Source of the DNA: Treponema succinifaciens DSM 2489 | Lineage (GTDB): Bacteria > Spirochaetota > Spirochaetia > Treponematales > Treponemataceae | DNA: 64,000 nt | Direction: 5' to 3' | Assembly: GCF_000195275.1 (NCBI RefSeq) | Contig: NC_015385.1 | Coordinates: 1,318,501 to 1,382,500, forward strand | In this document: positions 1-9,374 of the stretch, piece by piece | Numbering within the stretch: the stretch's first letter is position 1 | Layout: each line of letters starts with the position of its first letter | Notes under the pieces: generated by a model | What the model was told of the DNA's origin: nothing | Database searches by the model: none | Seen by the model: only the letters and a program-made list of their open reading frames with translations | Program-made: the position numbers and the translations under genes

Positions 1-131
1 CCACGGACTCTAAAAAATAAAAGTTTTGGCGTTTTTCAAAATGCAATGGGGAAAAGTATACTTGAATATTTATAAAAACTCTAGTGCAAAAGTAAATTTT
101 TCTAAAAATACTGAACTTTTTTGAAGTTCCG

Positions 132-161
132 TTGACTAATCCATATAAAAACTGCTAATAT
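132..161 (+). promoter_or_regulatory. Promoter of the rpsF-ssb-rpsR-rplI operon
   Basis: A minus-35 box TTGACT (132-137) and a minus-10 box TAATAT (156-161) are separated by 18 bp. A TG dinucleotide one base before the minus-10 gives an extended minus-10. The boxes lie about 60 bp upstream of the rpsF start codon. This is a sigma-70 type match found by eye. Confidence 0.6.
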
Positions 162-173
162 TGATTACCCCTT

Positions 174-193
174 GGAGTTGCGTATGCGGCTCC
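174..193 (+). promoter_or_regulatory. Leader hairpin upstream of rpsF
   Basis: GGAGTTGC (174-181) pairs with GCGGCTCC (186-193) around a GTAT loop, giving 8 bp with two G-U pairs. It sits between the operon promoter and the rpsF ribosome-binding site. In several bacteria the S6:S18 dimer binds the leader of its own operon, so an autoregulatory role is possible. I cannot see the published consensus clearly, so that role is inference. Confidence 0.35.
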
Positions 194-220
194 CATTCTG
201 ACCATAAGGAGAAACATACG

Positions 221-511
221 ATGAGAAAGTATGAACTTATGACAATCTTTCCTTTAGAGGAAGAAAAATCTAAGGTCGGTCTTGAAACTCTTAGAGCTGA
301 CCTTGCAAGTTTCGGCGCAGAAATCGAAAAAGAGGAAGTTTTCGGCGACCGTGATCTTACATACGAAGTAAAAAAGCAGAAACGCGGACACTTTGTTCTT
401 TTTACACTGAAATTGAATCCTGCTAAAATCATTGAGCTTGACGGTAAATTCAAATTCAACAACAATCTTTTGAAATATCTTTTTGTTTTAATCGAATCAA
501 AGAACGTATAA
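221..511 (+). CDS. rpsF: 30S ribosomal protein S6
   Basis: A 96-residue protein starting MRKYELMTIFP, which is the typical S6 N-terminus, at the usual family length. S6 binds S18 on the platform of the small ribosomal subunit. The ATG at 221 is chosen because AAGGAG (206-211) precedes it at good spacing; the longer reading from 161 has no ribosome-binding site. It is the first gene of the rpsF-ssb-rpsR-rplI operon, a standard bacterial arrangement. Control probably acts through the promoter at 132-161 and the leader hairpin at 174-193. Confidence 0.95.
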   Translation: MRKYELMTIFPLEEEKSKVGLETLRADLASFGAEIEKEEVFGDRDLTYEVKKQKRGHFVLFTLKLNPAKIIELDGKFKFNNNLLKYLFVLIESKNV

Positions 512-534
512 GACAAAAAATTCCGGAGTAGATT

Positions 535-1023
535 ATGGCGAATTCTGATATAAACAGCGTTGTTATTGTAGGAAGACTTACAAGAGACGCAGAATTAAGG
601 TATCTTAACAGCGGAACTGCTGTCGCTTCAATTTCTATTGCTGTAAACCGCAGCAAGAAAGACGGAGACCAGTGGATTAGCGAAGCTAACTTTTTCGATG
701 TTTCATATTTCGGAAAAGGTGCGGAAGGTATCAAGCCTTATCTTACAAAAGGAACACAAATTGCGGTTCAAGGTTCTTTGCGCCAGGACAGATGGGAAAA
801 AGACGGACAGAAATTCAGCAGGGTAAATATTCTTGCTGACTCAATTGAGCTTTTGGGCTCAAGGTCTTCTAGCAGTCAGAATAACGGCAACTCTGATTCA
901 TTTGGGGGTTATCAGCAGCGCGCTTCTTATTCTCAAAATCAGTCTTCCGGCGGCGGATATGAGCCTTCTTCAGAAGCTTTTGGCGGAGATAACGCTGGCT
1001 TCCCTGAAGATATTCCGTTTTAA
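535..1023 (+). CDS. ssb: Single-stranded DNA-binding protein
   Basis: 162 residues. The OB fold occupies about residues 1-105 (INSVVIVGRLTRDAELRYL, then DRWEKDGQKFSR). A flexible Ser/Gly/Gln-rich linker follows, and the protein ends in the acidic-hydrophobic tip PEDIPF that recruits partner proteins. SSB coats single-stranded DNA during replication, repair and recombination. The start has GGAG 8 nt upstream. It lies between rpsF and rpsR, where ssb is commonly found. Confidence 0.96.
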   Translation: MANSDINSVVIVGRLTRDAELRYLNSGTAVASISIAVNRSKKDGDQWISEANFFDVSYFGKGAEGIKPYLTKGTQIAVQGSLRQDRWEKDGQKFSRVNILADSIELLGSRSSSSQNNGNSDSFGGYQQRASYSQNQSSGGGYEPSSEAFGGDNAGFPEDIPF

Positions 1024-1068
1024 TCCGGTTTCCGCAGTTAAAAAACTCTTAAAAACAGGAGCTATATT

Positions 1069-1383
1069 ATGGCAGACGAAAAAGAAGTAAACGAAAATAC
1101 AAATGTAACACAGGAGCAGCTTCAGGATTCAGGACGTGAAGATGAAGTTCGTGGGGCTCGTGGAAAAGGAAAATTTTTCTCACACAAGAAAGTATGCCGA
1201 TTTTGCGCAAACAAGGGAAAAATTGATTACAAAGATGCAGACGGACTTCGCCGCTTTACAACAGAACGTGGCAAGATTCTTCCACGCCGCATAACTGGAA
1301 CTTGCTCAAGACATCAGAAAGAAGTTGCGGCAGCAATTAAGCGTGCGCGAGCAATTTGTCTTCTTCCTTTTGTTGCAGACTAA
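1069..1383 (+). CDS. rpsR: 30S ribosomal protein S18
   Basis: 104 residues. The conserved S18 core begins around residue 38 ([16 protein letters not shown]) and runs to the C-terminus. The first 35 residues are an acidic, glutamate-rich extension not present in the shortest S18 proteins (about 75 residues). The CxxC pair in CRFC is the form expected of zinc-containing S18 paralogues. S18 pairs with S6 on the 30S platform. AGGAG lies about 9 nt before the ATG. Confidence 0.95.
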   Translation: MADEKEVNENTNVTQEQLQDSGREDEVRGARGKGKFFSHKKVCRFCANKGKIDYKDADGLRRFTTERGKILPRRITGTCSRHQKEVAAAIKRARAICLLPFVAD

Positions 1384-1389
1384 TTTTTA

Positions 1390-1418
1390 GCAGTGAAGCC
1401 AACTCCTGGTGGAGCTGC
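1390..1418 (+). promoter_or_regulatory. Bulged hairpin between rpsR and rplI
   Basis: GCAG (1390-1393) can pair with CTGC (1415-1418), stacked on CTCC (1403-1406)/GGAG (1411-1414) with a TGGT loop, leaving a 9-nt bulge on the 5' side. Its 3' strand GGAGCTGCGTA closely matches GGAGTTGCGTA in the rpsF leader (174-184). It may regulate rplI translation or be an mRNA processing site. Function is inference. Confidence 0.3.
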
Positions 1419-1450
1419 GTAAAACCAAAATTTTATAGGAGCTTGAAAAA

Positions 1451-1972
1451 ATGAAAGTAATTCTTAATGAAGATGTAAAACACCTTGGAGAAATGGGTGA
1501 TGTAAAGAATGTTGCTAATGGATATTTCCGCAACTATCTTTTCCCTCGTATGCTTGCAGTTCCATGCACACCAGAAACAGAAGCTTATTTCGCTACAAAA
1601 AAGGCTGAAATTGAAGCCCGCAAGGAGCAGAAGCGTAAGGACAGCATGAGCTTGAAGGAAAAACTTGAGGCTCTTGAAGTTGTTATTTCTATGCCTGCTG
1701 GAAACAATGGTAAATTGTACGGAGCTGTTACAAATCAGACAGTCTCTGACTTTTACAAGAAGAGCGGATTCGAGATTGAGCGCAAGAAAGTTGAAATTCC
1801 TGGACACACGATTAAAAACACAGGCTCTTATTCTGTAAAAGTTCATCTCTATGAAAATACAGTGGCTGAAGTAAAAGTTACTGTAAAATCTCAGGATGAT
1901 GCAACTGCTAAGAAAGAAGAAGTTCCTGCAAAGAAAGATGAAGCTCCAGCTGAAGAAGCAAAATCTGAGTAA
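1451..1972 (+). CDS. rplI: 50S ribosomal protein L9
   Basis: 173 residues. The N-terminal rRNA-binding domain is unmistakable (MKVILNEDVKHLGEMGD, then NGYFRNYLFP), followed by the long connecting helix and C-terminal domain. The last 25 or so residues form a Lys/Glu/Ala-rich low-complexity tail (AKKEEVPAKKDEAPAEEAK) beyond the usual 148-150 residue family length. AGGAG lies about 9 nt upstream. It is the last gene of the operon, with a strong terminator 27 nt after the stop. Confidence 0.95.
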   Translation: MKVILNEDVKHLGEMGDVKNVANGYFRNYLFPRMLAVPCTPETEAYFATKKAEIEARKEQKRKDSMSLKEKLEALEVVISMPAGNNGKLYGAVTNQTVSDFYKKSGFEIERKKVEIPGHTIKNTGSYSVKVHLYENTVAEVKVTVKSQDDATAKKEEVPAKKDEAPAEEAKSE

Positions 1973-1998
1973 TATCTAAAAATGCTTTGAAAAAAATA

Positions 1999-2029
1999 AA
2001 ACCGTGAGATTTTTCTTGCGGTTTTTTTT
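1999..2029 (+). terminator. Rho-independent terminator of the rpsF-rplI operon
   Basis: AAACCGTGAGA pairs with TTCTTGCGGTTT (11 bp including G-U pairs), followed by a run of eight T. It separates the ribosomal operon from dnaB. Confidence 0.85.
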
Positions 2030-2116
2030 ATTTAGAGTTTAGCAAAACCGTAAAAATGGGCGAGGCAAGATTTTTGTCGTGATAGTGCCTTGTCCGTGTT
2101 ATTGCAAAGAGGAAAT

Positions 2117-3445
2117 ATGGATCTAAAAGATAAGATACCTCCGCATAATGTTGAGGCAGAACAGGCTGTTCTTGGAGCTCTTTTGCTGGACTGGAGCTCT
2201 GTAAGCGATGTTGTGACATATTTGCGAAGTGAAAATTTTTATAGCCAGCAAAATCAGCTTATTTATGAATCCTTGATGCATCTTTTTTCATCTGGAATAA
2301 AAGGAGACTTGCTTACTCTTGTTGATGACCTTACAAAAAACGGAAAACTTGAGGCTGCCGGTGGAGTAGCTTACATTTCCTCTCTGACAGACATTGTTCC
2401 CACAAGTGCAAATGTTGATTATTATGCGAAAATTGTTCTTGACCAGTCAACCCGACGTAATCTTATAAAAATTTCCTCGGAAATAAAAGCGTCCAGTTTT
2501 GACGAAACAAAGGAAAGCCGTTCTATTCTTGAAGATGCGGAACAGAAAATTTTCAAGCTCACGGATATAAATCAGTCTGCGCAAGTTCTTGCAATGAAAG
2601 ATGTTGTGCCGAAAGTTATTCAGATAATCGATACGAGATACAAAAATAAAAACGCGTTTTCTGGCATTCCTTCAGGACTTAACGATCTTGACAGCATGAC
2701 AAGCGGTTTTCAGAACAGCGAAATGATTATAATCGGTGCGCGCCCTTCAATGGGAAAAACAGCCCTTGCATTGAGCATGATGCAAAACATTGCAATTGAC
2801 CGCGGAATTCCGTGTGGATTTTTCAGTTTGGAAATGTCTGCGGATCAGATTGCGCAGCGTCTTCTTTCTCAGATTGCGAGAATTCCCGGAACAAAGCTTA
2901 GAAACGGAATGCTTAAAATAGAAGATTTTAAAAAGCTTCAGGATGCGGCAGGAGAATGTTTCAATGCACCTCTTTATATTGTTGACACGCCAAACATGAA
3001 GCTCCTTGATTTGCGGGCAATGGCAAGGCGAATGAAAGTCAACCAGAAAGTCCAGATTATTTTTATTGACTATATCGGACTTATTACTAGTGAAAATCCA
3101 GACGCCCAGCTTTTTGAGCAGCAGTCAGCAATTTCAAAGTCCCTTAAAAGCCTTGCGCGTGAGCTTGAAATTCCGATTGTTGTTTTGTGTCAGGTTGCCA
3201 GAGCCGCGGAAGGAGAAGAGCCGAACCTTGCTCAGCTTAGAGGCTCAGGTTCGATTGAGCAGGATGCTGACATGGTTATGTTTATACACGGAAAGCGGAG
3301 CGACAACAAGGAAACCAACGAAGGCTACAATCCGGTTCAGGAACGAAAACTGATTGTGGCAAAACAGCGCAACGGTCCGATTGGCGATGTTGACGTCATA
3401 TTTCTTTCAAGCTACACGAAATTTGAAAACAAAAGCAAGGAATAA
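2117..3445 (+). CDS. dnaB: Replicative DNA helicase DnaB
   Basis: 442 residues, the normal DnaB length. The N-terminal domain begins PPHNVEAEQAVLGALLLD. The RecA-like motor has a Walker A GARPSMGKTALA near residue 207, and later IIFIDYIGLI and the arginine-rich C-terminal motifs (LRGSGSIEQDADMVMF). DnaB is the hexameric helicase that unwinds DNA at the fork and recruits primase. The ATG at 2117 is chosen over a TTG nine codons upstream because AGAGGAA precedes it by 2-5 nt and the family N-terminus fits. It has its own transcription unit after the terminator at 1999-2029. Confidence 0.96.
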   Translation: MDLKDKIPPHNVEAEQAVLGALLLDWSSVSDVVTYLRSENFYSQQNQLIYESLMHLFSSGIKGDLLTLVDDLTKNGKLEAAGGVAYISSLTDIVPTSANVDYYAKIVLDQSTRRNLIKISSEIKASSFDETKESRSILEDAEQKIFKLTDINQSAQVLAMKDVVPKVIQIIDTRYKNKNAFSGIPSGLNDLDSMTSGFQNSEMIIIGARPSMGKTALALSMMQNIAIDRGIPCGFFSLEMSADQIAQRLLSQIARIPGTKLRNGMLKIEDFKKLQDAAGECFNAPLYIVDTPNMKLLDLRAMARRMKVNQKVQIIFIDYIGLITSENPDAQLFEQQSAISKSLKSLARELEIPIVVLCQVARAAEGEEPNLAQLRGSGSIEQDADMVMFIHGKRSDNKETNEGYNPVQERKLIVAKQRNGPIGDVDVIFLSSYTKFENKSKE

Positions 3446-3518
3446 TCTGTTTACAGTTTGTTTCAATTTCTGTATAATGCAATCTCGAAAATTCTACGGA
3501 ATTTTATGGAGGATGAAA

Positions 3519-4463
3519 GTGCTGATTCATTTCTGGGGAGTTCGGGGATCTTTGCCTACACCGCTAAAGAATGCTCAGGTACAGGCAAAAATTGCGGCCG
3601 TTGTTTCCCGCATTTCTCCGAAGGATTTGGAAAGTTCCGAGTCAAAAATGAAATTCCTTTCATCTCTGCCTGAATGGATTTATGGAACTATAGGCGGAAA
3701 CACTCCTTGCATAGAGCTTAGGTCAAAGTCCGACGAGCTTTTTTTGCTTGACTGTGGAACTGGCTTAAGGGAATTTTCTGTTGCTGGCCGTCAGCCGGAA
3801 AACGGACATTATAATATTTTTCTTTCACATTTTCATTGGGATCATATTCAGGGCTTTCCATTCTTCGGACAGTCTTTTTCGCCTAATTCAAAAATCGACA
3901 TTTATACGCCTTTTGCGGATGCCGAGGAATATCTTGAGCGTCAGAGCAGCCTTCCGTATTTTCCAATAAACGCTTGCTTTGAGTCTGTAAAAAATCAGCT
4001 TTCATTTCATCTTATGCAAGAAGGCAATCCAATTGAAATCGGCGGTTTGAAAATAGAATGCCACAGAATGTTTCATCCTGGAGATTCTTATTCTTATTCA
4101 TTTGAAGAGGACGGAAAGCGTTTTATTTACAGCACAGACGTGGAGCTTCAAACTTCGGATTTTGACAAAGGATGCGCTAGAAATAAGTTTTTTGAAAATG
4201 CTGATGTTTTGGTTTTTGACAGTCAGTATACAAATCCAGAAGCCGCAAAAAAAGTGAACTGGGGACATAATTCCTTCAGTTCCGCAATTGATTTTGCTTC
4301 TAACTGGAATATCAAGAATCTTTATTTTTTTCACCATGAGCCTAATTACGATGATAAAAAGCTTGATTCAATTCTTGACGCTGGAAACAACTACAAAAAA
4401 TATAAGTCAAACGGAAATTTGAATCTTTATATTTCAAAAGAAGGTCAGGAAATTCAGCTTTGA
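3519..4463 (+). CDS. MBL-fold metallo-hydrolase
   Basis: 314 residues. The metallo-beta-lactamase fold is shown by HFWGVRGSLPTP at the N-terminus, GNTPCIEL, LDCGTG and the metal-binding signature HFHWDH near residue 104, followed by further His/Asp positions (FHPGDSYSY, STDVE). The family includes phosphodiesterase-like and PhnP-like enzymes; the substrate cannot be read from the sequence. The GTG at 3519 is favoured because GGAGG (3508-3512) is 6 nt upstream; the in-frame ATG at 3513 touches that box directly. Its stop codon overlaps the start of mltG. Confidence 0.8.
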   Translation: MLIHFWGVRGSLPTPLKNAQVQAKIAAVVSRISPKDLESSESKMKFLSSLPEWIYGTIGGNTPCIELRSKSDELFLLDCGTGLREFSVAGRQPENGHYNIFLSHFHWDHIQGFPFFGQSFSPNSKIDIYTPFADAEEYLERQSSLPYFPINACFESVKNQLSFHLMQEGNPIEIGGLKIECHRMFHPGDSYSYSFEEDGKRFIYSTDVELQTSDFDKGCARNKFFENADVLVFDSQYTNPEAAKKVNWGHNSFSSAIDFASNWNIKNLYFFHHEPNYDDKKLDSILDAGNNYKKYKSNGNLNLYISKEGQEIQL

Positions 4464-5515
4464 AACGGATTTTATACAAGATTGTTGTTTTTTTTACCTG
4501 GATTCTGGCGGCGCTTTCAATTCTTTTTGTGGCGGCTTTTGGAATGTGGGCTTACATTGCCAAGCCTGTTGATTCCGCAGGAAATAGCCGTTTTGAAAAA
4601 ATCAGTGTGCCTTCAGGAGCTTCGGTAAGAAAAATTTCACTTCTTTTAAAAGAAAAAGGACTTGTGAAATCAGCTGATGCTTTTTATTATGTCGCAAGAT
4701 TCAACGTTTTTGACAGGACGAAGCCATTCAGTTTAAAAAGCGGCTCGTATACTTTAAGCACTTCTATGGGAATGAAGGAAATTTACCAGATTTTGCAGTC
4801 CGGCGCAAGCGAATATATTTCTGTTGTTGTTCCAGAAGGTCTTACAATGTCAAAAATTGCAAGAATTCTTGAGGATAAAAATATTTGTTCCGCTGAAGAT
4901 TTCTTGTTTTTCTGCAAAGATTCAGAGCTTTTGGAAAAATATAAAATTCCAGCCAAGAATTTTGAAGGCTACCTTTTTCCCGACACTTATTTTTTTATAG
5001 CCCAAATGGAAGCGAAAGACGTTGTTGAAATTATGGCTGACAACTTTTTTTCTAAATCCGCTGAAATTTCAGGAGTGAAAGATTTGTCTTCTTCTGAACT
5101 GCATGAGTTTGTTACTTTGGCTTCGGTTGTTGAGCGCGAGTACCGTGTTAAGTCTGAGGCTCCTATTATTTCCAGCGTTTTTACAAACAGGCTTAAGCAT
5201 GGAATCGGGCTTTATTCTTGCGCAACAATTGAATATATTTTGACTGAAATTCAAGGAAAGCCGCATCCTGACCGTATAACTTACGATGATTTAAAAATTG
5301 ACAGTCCTTACAATACTTATAAATGGGCTGGACTTCCAGCAGGACCTATTTCAAATCCGGGGCTTGTCGCTTTGTCAGCCGCATTGAATCCTGCCAAAAC
5401 TGACTATTATTTTTTTGTTCTCACAGATCCTGCGACTGGACGCCATACATTCTCAAAGAATTTTGATCAGCACAAAGCTGCTGAAAATACAAACTACTAT
5501 TCAAAAGGTTTTTAA
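4460..5515 (+). CDS. mltG: Endolytic murein transglycosylase MltG
   Basis: 351 residues. One N-terminal membrane anchor (residues 6-30) is followed by a periplasmic YceG/MltG domain with VVVPEGLTMSKIA, the FEGYLFPDTY motif, the catalytic glutamate in LASVVEREY (about E224), and NTYKWAGLPAGPISNPG. MltG cleaves nascent glycan strands and limits their length. The start is a TTG overlapping the upstream stop (TTGA), with AGGAA 8 nt before it, implying translational coupling with the MBL-fold hydrolase. Confidence 0.93.
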   Translation: MKRILYKIVVFFTWILAALSILFVAAFGMWAYIAKPVDSAGNSRFEKISVPSGASVRKISLLLKEKGLVKSADAFYYVARFNVFDRTKPFSLKSGSYTLSTSMGMKEIYQILQSGASEYISVVVPEGLTMSKIARILEDKNICSAEDFLFFCKDSELLEKYKIPAKNFEGYLFPDTYFFIAQMEAKDVVEIMADNFFSKSAEISGVKDLSSSELHEFVTLASVVEREYRVKSEAPIISSVFTNRLKHGIGLYSCATIEYILTEIQGKPHPDRITYDDLKIDSPYNTYKWAGLPAGPISNPGLVALSAALNPAKTDYYFFVLTDPATGRHTFSKNFDQHKAAENTNYYSKGF

Positions 5516-5521
5516 AATAAA

Positions 5522-7324
5522 ATGCCTGGTCTGATAGCTAAGGAATCAATTGACGAAGTTGCGGAAAAAACTGATATTGTCAGTCTTGTATCCGAGTACG
5601 TTCCTCTTGAACAGCGCGGCTCGAACTGGTGGGGTTGCTGTCCTTTCCATAATGAAAAAACGCCTTCGTTCAGTGTTTCCCAAGATAAAAAATTTTACCA
5701 TTGCTTTGGCTGCGGCGTTTCTGGAAATGTCTTTGATTTTGTAAGGGAGATGGAAAAGCTTTCTTTTGTTGAGTCTGTGGAATTTCTTGCAAAAAAAGCA
5801 GGGGTTCAGCTTTCATATTCAAACGGTTCTGCAAAAAGTGTTGATTCTTCGGCTTCAAAAATCAAGGATGAATATAAGAATTTGTATACAAGAGTTGCTG
5901 GTATGTTTCACTATATGCTTATGGAAACTCCAGCTGGAAAATTTGCCCTTGGCTACATTTTAAAGCGCGGACTTTCGCAGGAAATTCTCGAAAAATTCAA
6001 AATTGGCTATAGTCCTTCAGACCGAAAATGGCTAAAGCAGTTCCTTTTGAAAAAAAATTATTCCGAGGATTTTTTGAATAATTCAGGGCTTTTTAGTAAA
6101 AATTATCCGGACTGTGCTTTTTTTTCTGACAGGCTGATGTTTCCGATTTTTGACAAAGATGGAGATGTTGTAGCTATGGGCGGACGTTTTTTGCGCGGCG
6201 ATGCCCAAAAGTCTCCAAAATATCTTAATTCCGGCGATTTGATTCAATATAAAAAGGGAAGCACTCTTTACGCTTTTAATTTTGCAAAGTCTTCAATCCG
6301 TGAAAAGCACAAAGTCATATTTTGCGAAGGCTACATGGACTGCATTGCTTACCATCAGTGCGGAATTACCTGGGCGGTCGCTCCTTTGGGAACGTCTCTT
6401 ACTGATGAGCAAATTTCACTTGTAAAGCATTTTGTTGAAGAAATTTATCTTTCTTTTGATTCTGACGGAGCAGGGCAAAAAGCAACTAAGCGCGCGATTC
6501 TTATGTGCAGAAAGCAAGACGTGGCTGTAAAAGTAATAAGGCTTTCAGGCGGAAAAGATCCTGCTGAAATTATGCTGAATTTCGGGGCTGAATACTTGAC
6601 GAATGAAGTCAATAATGCTATATTTGATTCTGATTATCTGTTATCTAAACTGCAAGAACTCTATCCTAAAGATACCCCTATGGGCAAGTCTAAGGCTTCG
6701 TTAGATTTTTTTGAGTACATAGATTCTTTGCAGTCGGATGTTCAGAAAGATGCCTGTTTGGATCAGTTGTGCCAGACATACGGTATAGAAAAGGAGGCTG
6801 CTCGAAGGGATTATTTCAACCGGGACAAAGTTTCATACCGTTTTAGAAATGCAAGTACGGAGCAGAAAAATCCGGCGGATTCTGAAAAAATAAAAGTAAC
6901 CGCTGAACTGCAAGCTGTTATGACAGCCGTAACTGAAGATGTCAGTCTTTTCCAAAAAATGTGCGAATGTGTTTCCGTTGATGATTTGTCGGACAGTTAT
7001 TCCAAGCAACTATTTGCTGTTATGCAAGAGTGCCAGAAAAACGGCTCTTTTTCAGTAAGCAATATACTTAACCGGATAGATCAGGAAAATTTCAGAAAGC
7101 TTATAATTGAAAATGTAAGCAAAAATACTGGGCGAATTCAAGAATCTGCCGAAAGCTGTATAAGTTACTTGAAAAGAAATGCTTACAAGCGAAAAAAAAT
7201 GTCTATTATGGAGAAAATTTCCTCTTTGTCGAGGAGCATTTTACCGGAAGACAAGGCGCTTTTAGTGGAACTTACAAAACAGAAAATGGAACTTGATTTC
7301 CAAATTGAAAATTTGAAGGATTAA
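5522..7324 (+). CDS. dnaG: DNA primase
   Basis: 600 residues, typical DnaG. A CHC2 zinc finger lies at about residues 38-65 (CCPFHNEKTPSF, then YHCFGCGVSGNVFDF). The TOPRIM catalytic core has VIFCEGYMDCIA near residue 266 and SFDSDGAGQKA near 311. The C-terminal helicase-interaction region is diverged and charged. DnaG makes RNA primers for the fork opened by DnaB. It lies directly before rpoD, as in classical macromolecular-synthesis operons, but rpsU is not present here. Confidence 0.96.
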   Translation: MPGLIAKESIDEVAEKTDIVSLVSEYVPLEQRGSNWWGCCPFHNEKTPSFSVSQDKKFYHCFGCGVSGNVFDFVREMEKLSFVESVEFLAKKAGVQLSYSNGSAKSVDSSASKIKDEYKNLYTRVAGMFHYMLMETPAGKFALGYILKRGLSQEILEKFKIGYSPSDRKWLKQFLLKKNYSEDFLNNSGLFSKNYPDCAFFSDRLMFPIFDKDGDVVAMGGRFLRGDAQKSPKYLNSGDLIQYKKGSTLYAFNFAKSSIREKHKVIFCEGYMDCIAYHQCGITWAVAPLGTSLTDEQISLVKHFVEEIYLSFDSDGAGQKATKRAILMCRKQDVAVKVIRLSGGKDPAEIMLNFGAEYLTNEVNNAIFDSDYLLSKLQELYPKDTPMGKSKASLDFFEYIDSLQSDVQKDACLDQLCQTYGIEKEAARRDYFNRDKVSYRFRNASTEQKNPADSEKIKVTAELQAVMTAVTEDVSLFQKMCECVSVDDLSDSYSKQLFAVMQECQKNGSFSVSNILNRIDQENFRKLIIENVSKNTGRIQESAESCISYLKRNAYKRKKMSIMEKISSLSRSILPEDKALLVELTKQKMELDFQIENLKD

Positions 7325-7327
7325 TCA

Positions 7328-9295
7328 ATGGCTAGAAAGTCACCTGAAAAAAAATCTGAAACAATTAAAAAAGAAAAAACATCGCTTGAATCAAAATCAG
7401 AAAAAAACAAAAAAAACGTGGATTTGACTGAATTTGATGAATCAGAAGAACCTGAAGAAAATGAATCTGTTCATGAAGAAAATTCAGAAGATGAGGAAGA
7501 AGCTTCTGATTCTGAGCAGGAGTCGGAGGAAGTTCTTGATCCGAATGTAAAAAAACTTTTGGATTATGCGTGCAGCAAGCAGATTATTTCATGGGACGAA
7601 ATTACTGAGATTTTAACGCCAGAATTTGTGAATTCTCCAAAAATGGAAGAAGTTCTTCAGCTTCTTACAAAAAACAATATTCAGGTTATGGAAGAGGATA
7701 GTCTTCTGGATGATGAAGAAAATGAGGAAGAGGACGACGAAGGGGCACTTTCTGATTCTGAAGACGATTCTAAATTTGATGAAAAGCACCGCCTTGTTTC
7801 AAATGACAAGGAATATGGAGTTGATGATCCGATTCGGCTTTATCTGCGCGAAATTGGAAAGGAAAATCTTCTTACGGCAGAGCAGGAAGTTATTCTTTCA
7901 AAGCAGATGGAAGACGGGCAGAACATAATAAAAAATGTCATAAGAAATTCCGGCATGATTATTCCTGAATTTTACCAGATTTGCCACACAATTTATAAAA
8001 AAATAGATCCGCATGAACCAGGAAAAGCCAGAAAAGAAATAAATGAGCTTATGGCTGAGCGCCGCCGCTTAAGAAGTTGCTATGTTGAATATGTAAAGCC
8101 GATCCGCGAGCAAATGGCTGAATACATGGTGTTGAAAAAACAGCTTCATTCCGAAGATCCTACAATAAATATTTTTTCTGATGAAAATTTGAAGCGTGTA
8201 AGGGATTTTATAAAAGAATCGCTTTTGAATGCAGAACTTCAGACTGAAGAAATTGAAACTTTCAGCGCGAAGTTTATCACGGCTTCAAAAAAAATTGACG
8301 AGTACCATTTGATTCAAGAGCGCCGCATGAAAAAACTGCGTATTACGGATGCTGTTGGTCTTCGTTCAATTGGCCGCCGTCTTGCAATTAGAACTGAATC
8401 CGCAAAACTTGAAAAAGAGCTTGCGATGTCTGCTGACGAGATTCGTTCTGACTATACTGAAATTCAGAAAATTGACAGAAAACTCCGCGAACTTGAGTAC
8501 GATTTTGAAAATTCCGTTGATGAAATTCTTGAAATGAAGAAGGAAATAGAGCGCGGAAGATTGCAGCTTGAACAGGCGAAAAACCGGCTTATAAATGCAA
8601 ACCTTCGTCTTGTTGTTTCAATTGCAAAAAAATACACAAACCGCGGACTTCAGCTTTTTGACCTGATTCAGGAAGGAAACATCGGTCTTATAAAGGCTGT
8701 TGAAAAATTTGAATACCGCAAAGGATATAAATTTTCAACTTATGCGACTTGGTGGATTCGCCAGGCGATTACAAGGTCAATTTCTGACCAGGCAAGAACT
8801 ATTCGTGTTCCGGTTCACATGATTGAGCAGATAAACAAAGTTGTCCGTGAAAGCCGCCAGCTTATGCAAAAATATGGAAGAGAGCCGACTGATGAAGAGA
8901 TTGCAGCGCAGCTTTCTTGGCCTCTTGCGCGCGTAAAGCAGGTGAAAAATGTTGCCAGAGAGCCGATTTCCCTTGAAACTCCGATCGGCGAGGAAGAAGA
9001 TTCGTCTTTGGGAGATTTTATTGAAGACAAGGAAATTGAAAATCCAGCTAATCAGACTGCGTACACATTGCTTCAGGAGCAGCTTCGTTCTGTTCTAAGC
9101 ACATTGCCGCAGCGCGAGCAGGAAGTTTTGAAGATGCGTTTCGGACTTGATGACGGATATTCTCTTACTCTTGAAGAAGTTGGACTTTATTTCAATGTAA
9201 CAAGGGAAAGAATCCGCCAGATTGAAGCAAAGGCTTTAAGAAGGCTTAGACATCCGCGCCGTTCAAACGGTCTTAGAGACTACATTGATTCCTGA
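7328..9295 (+). CDS. rpoD: RNA polymerase primary sigma factor RpoD
   Basis: 655 residues. A highly acidic, low-complexity stretch covers the first 160 residues around a region 1.1-like segment. Region 1.2 is at [12 protein letters not shown] (about 166). Region 2 is [14 protein letters not shown] through [11 protein letters not shown] (about 423-485). Region 4 ends with [19 protein letters not shown]. This is the housekeeping sigma factor that reads the TTGACA/TATAAT-like promoters seen elsewhere in the window. AAGGA lies 8 nt upstream, within the end of dnaG; only 3 nt separate the two genes. Confidence 0.96.
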   Translation: MARKSPEKKSETIKKEKTSLESKSEKNKKNVDLTEFDESEEPEENESVHEENSEDEEEASDSEQESEEVLDPNVKKLLDYACSKQIISWDEITEILTPEFVNSPKMEEVLQLLTKNNIQVMEEDSLLDDEENEEEDDEGALSDSEDDSKFDEKHRLVSNDKEYGVDDPIRLYLREIGKENLLTAEQEVILSKQMEDGQNIIKNVIRNSGMIIPEFYQICHTIYKKIDPHEPGKARKEINELMAERRRLRSCYVEYVKPIREQMAEYMVLKKQLHSEDPTINIFSDENLKRVRDFIKESLLNAELQTEEIETFSAKFITASKKIDEYHLIQERRMKKLRITDAVGLRSIGRRLAIRTESAKLEKELAMSADEIRSDYTEIQKIDRKLRELEYDFENSVDEILEMKKEIERGRLQLEQAKNRLINANLRLVVSIAKKYTNRGLQLFDLIQEGNIGLIKAVEKFEYRKGYKFSTYATWWIRQAITRSISDQARTIRVPVHMIEQINKVVRESRQLMQKYGREPTDEEIAAQLSWPLARVKQVKNVAREPISLETPIGEEEDSSLGDFIEDKEIENPANQTAYTLLQEQLRSVLSTLPQREQEVLKMRFGLDDGYSLTLEEVGLYFNVTRERIRQIEAKALRRLRHPRRSNGLRDYIDS

Positions 9296-9306
9296 TAGAA
9301 ATCGTG

Positions 9307-9335
9307 TAGACATAAAAGCCGAAATTGTGTAAAAT
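9307..9335 (+). promoter_or_regulatory. Promoter for the zinc-ribbon gene and probably rnpB
   Basis: TAGACA (9307-9312), a 17-bp spacer and TAAAAT (9330-9335) lie immediately after rpoD. The next start codon is 39 nt downstream of the minus-10. Confidence 0.65.
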
Positions 9336-9374
9336 ATTGCACCTATATATAGAATTTACAAGAGGTTGCCATCT

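Noticed and set aside
136-516. Minus-strand open frame of 126 codons opposite rpsF
   Set aside because: It is the mirror of the rpsF coding sequence, with no ribosome-binding site or recognisable protein features.
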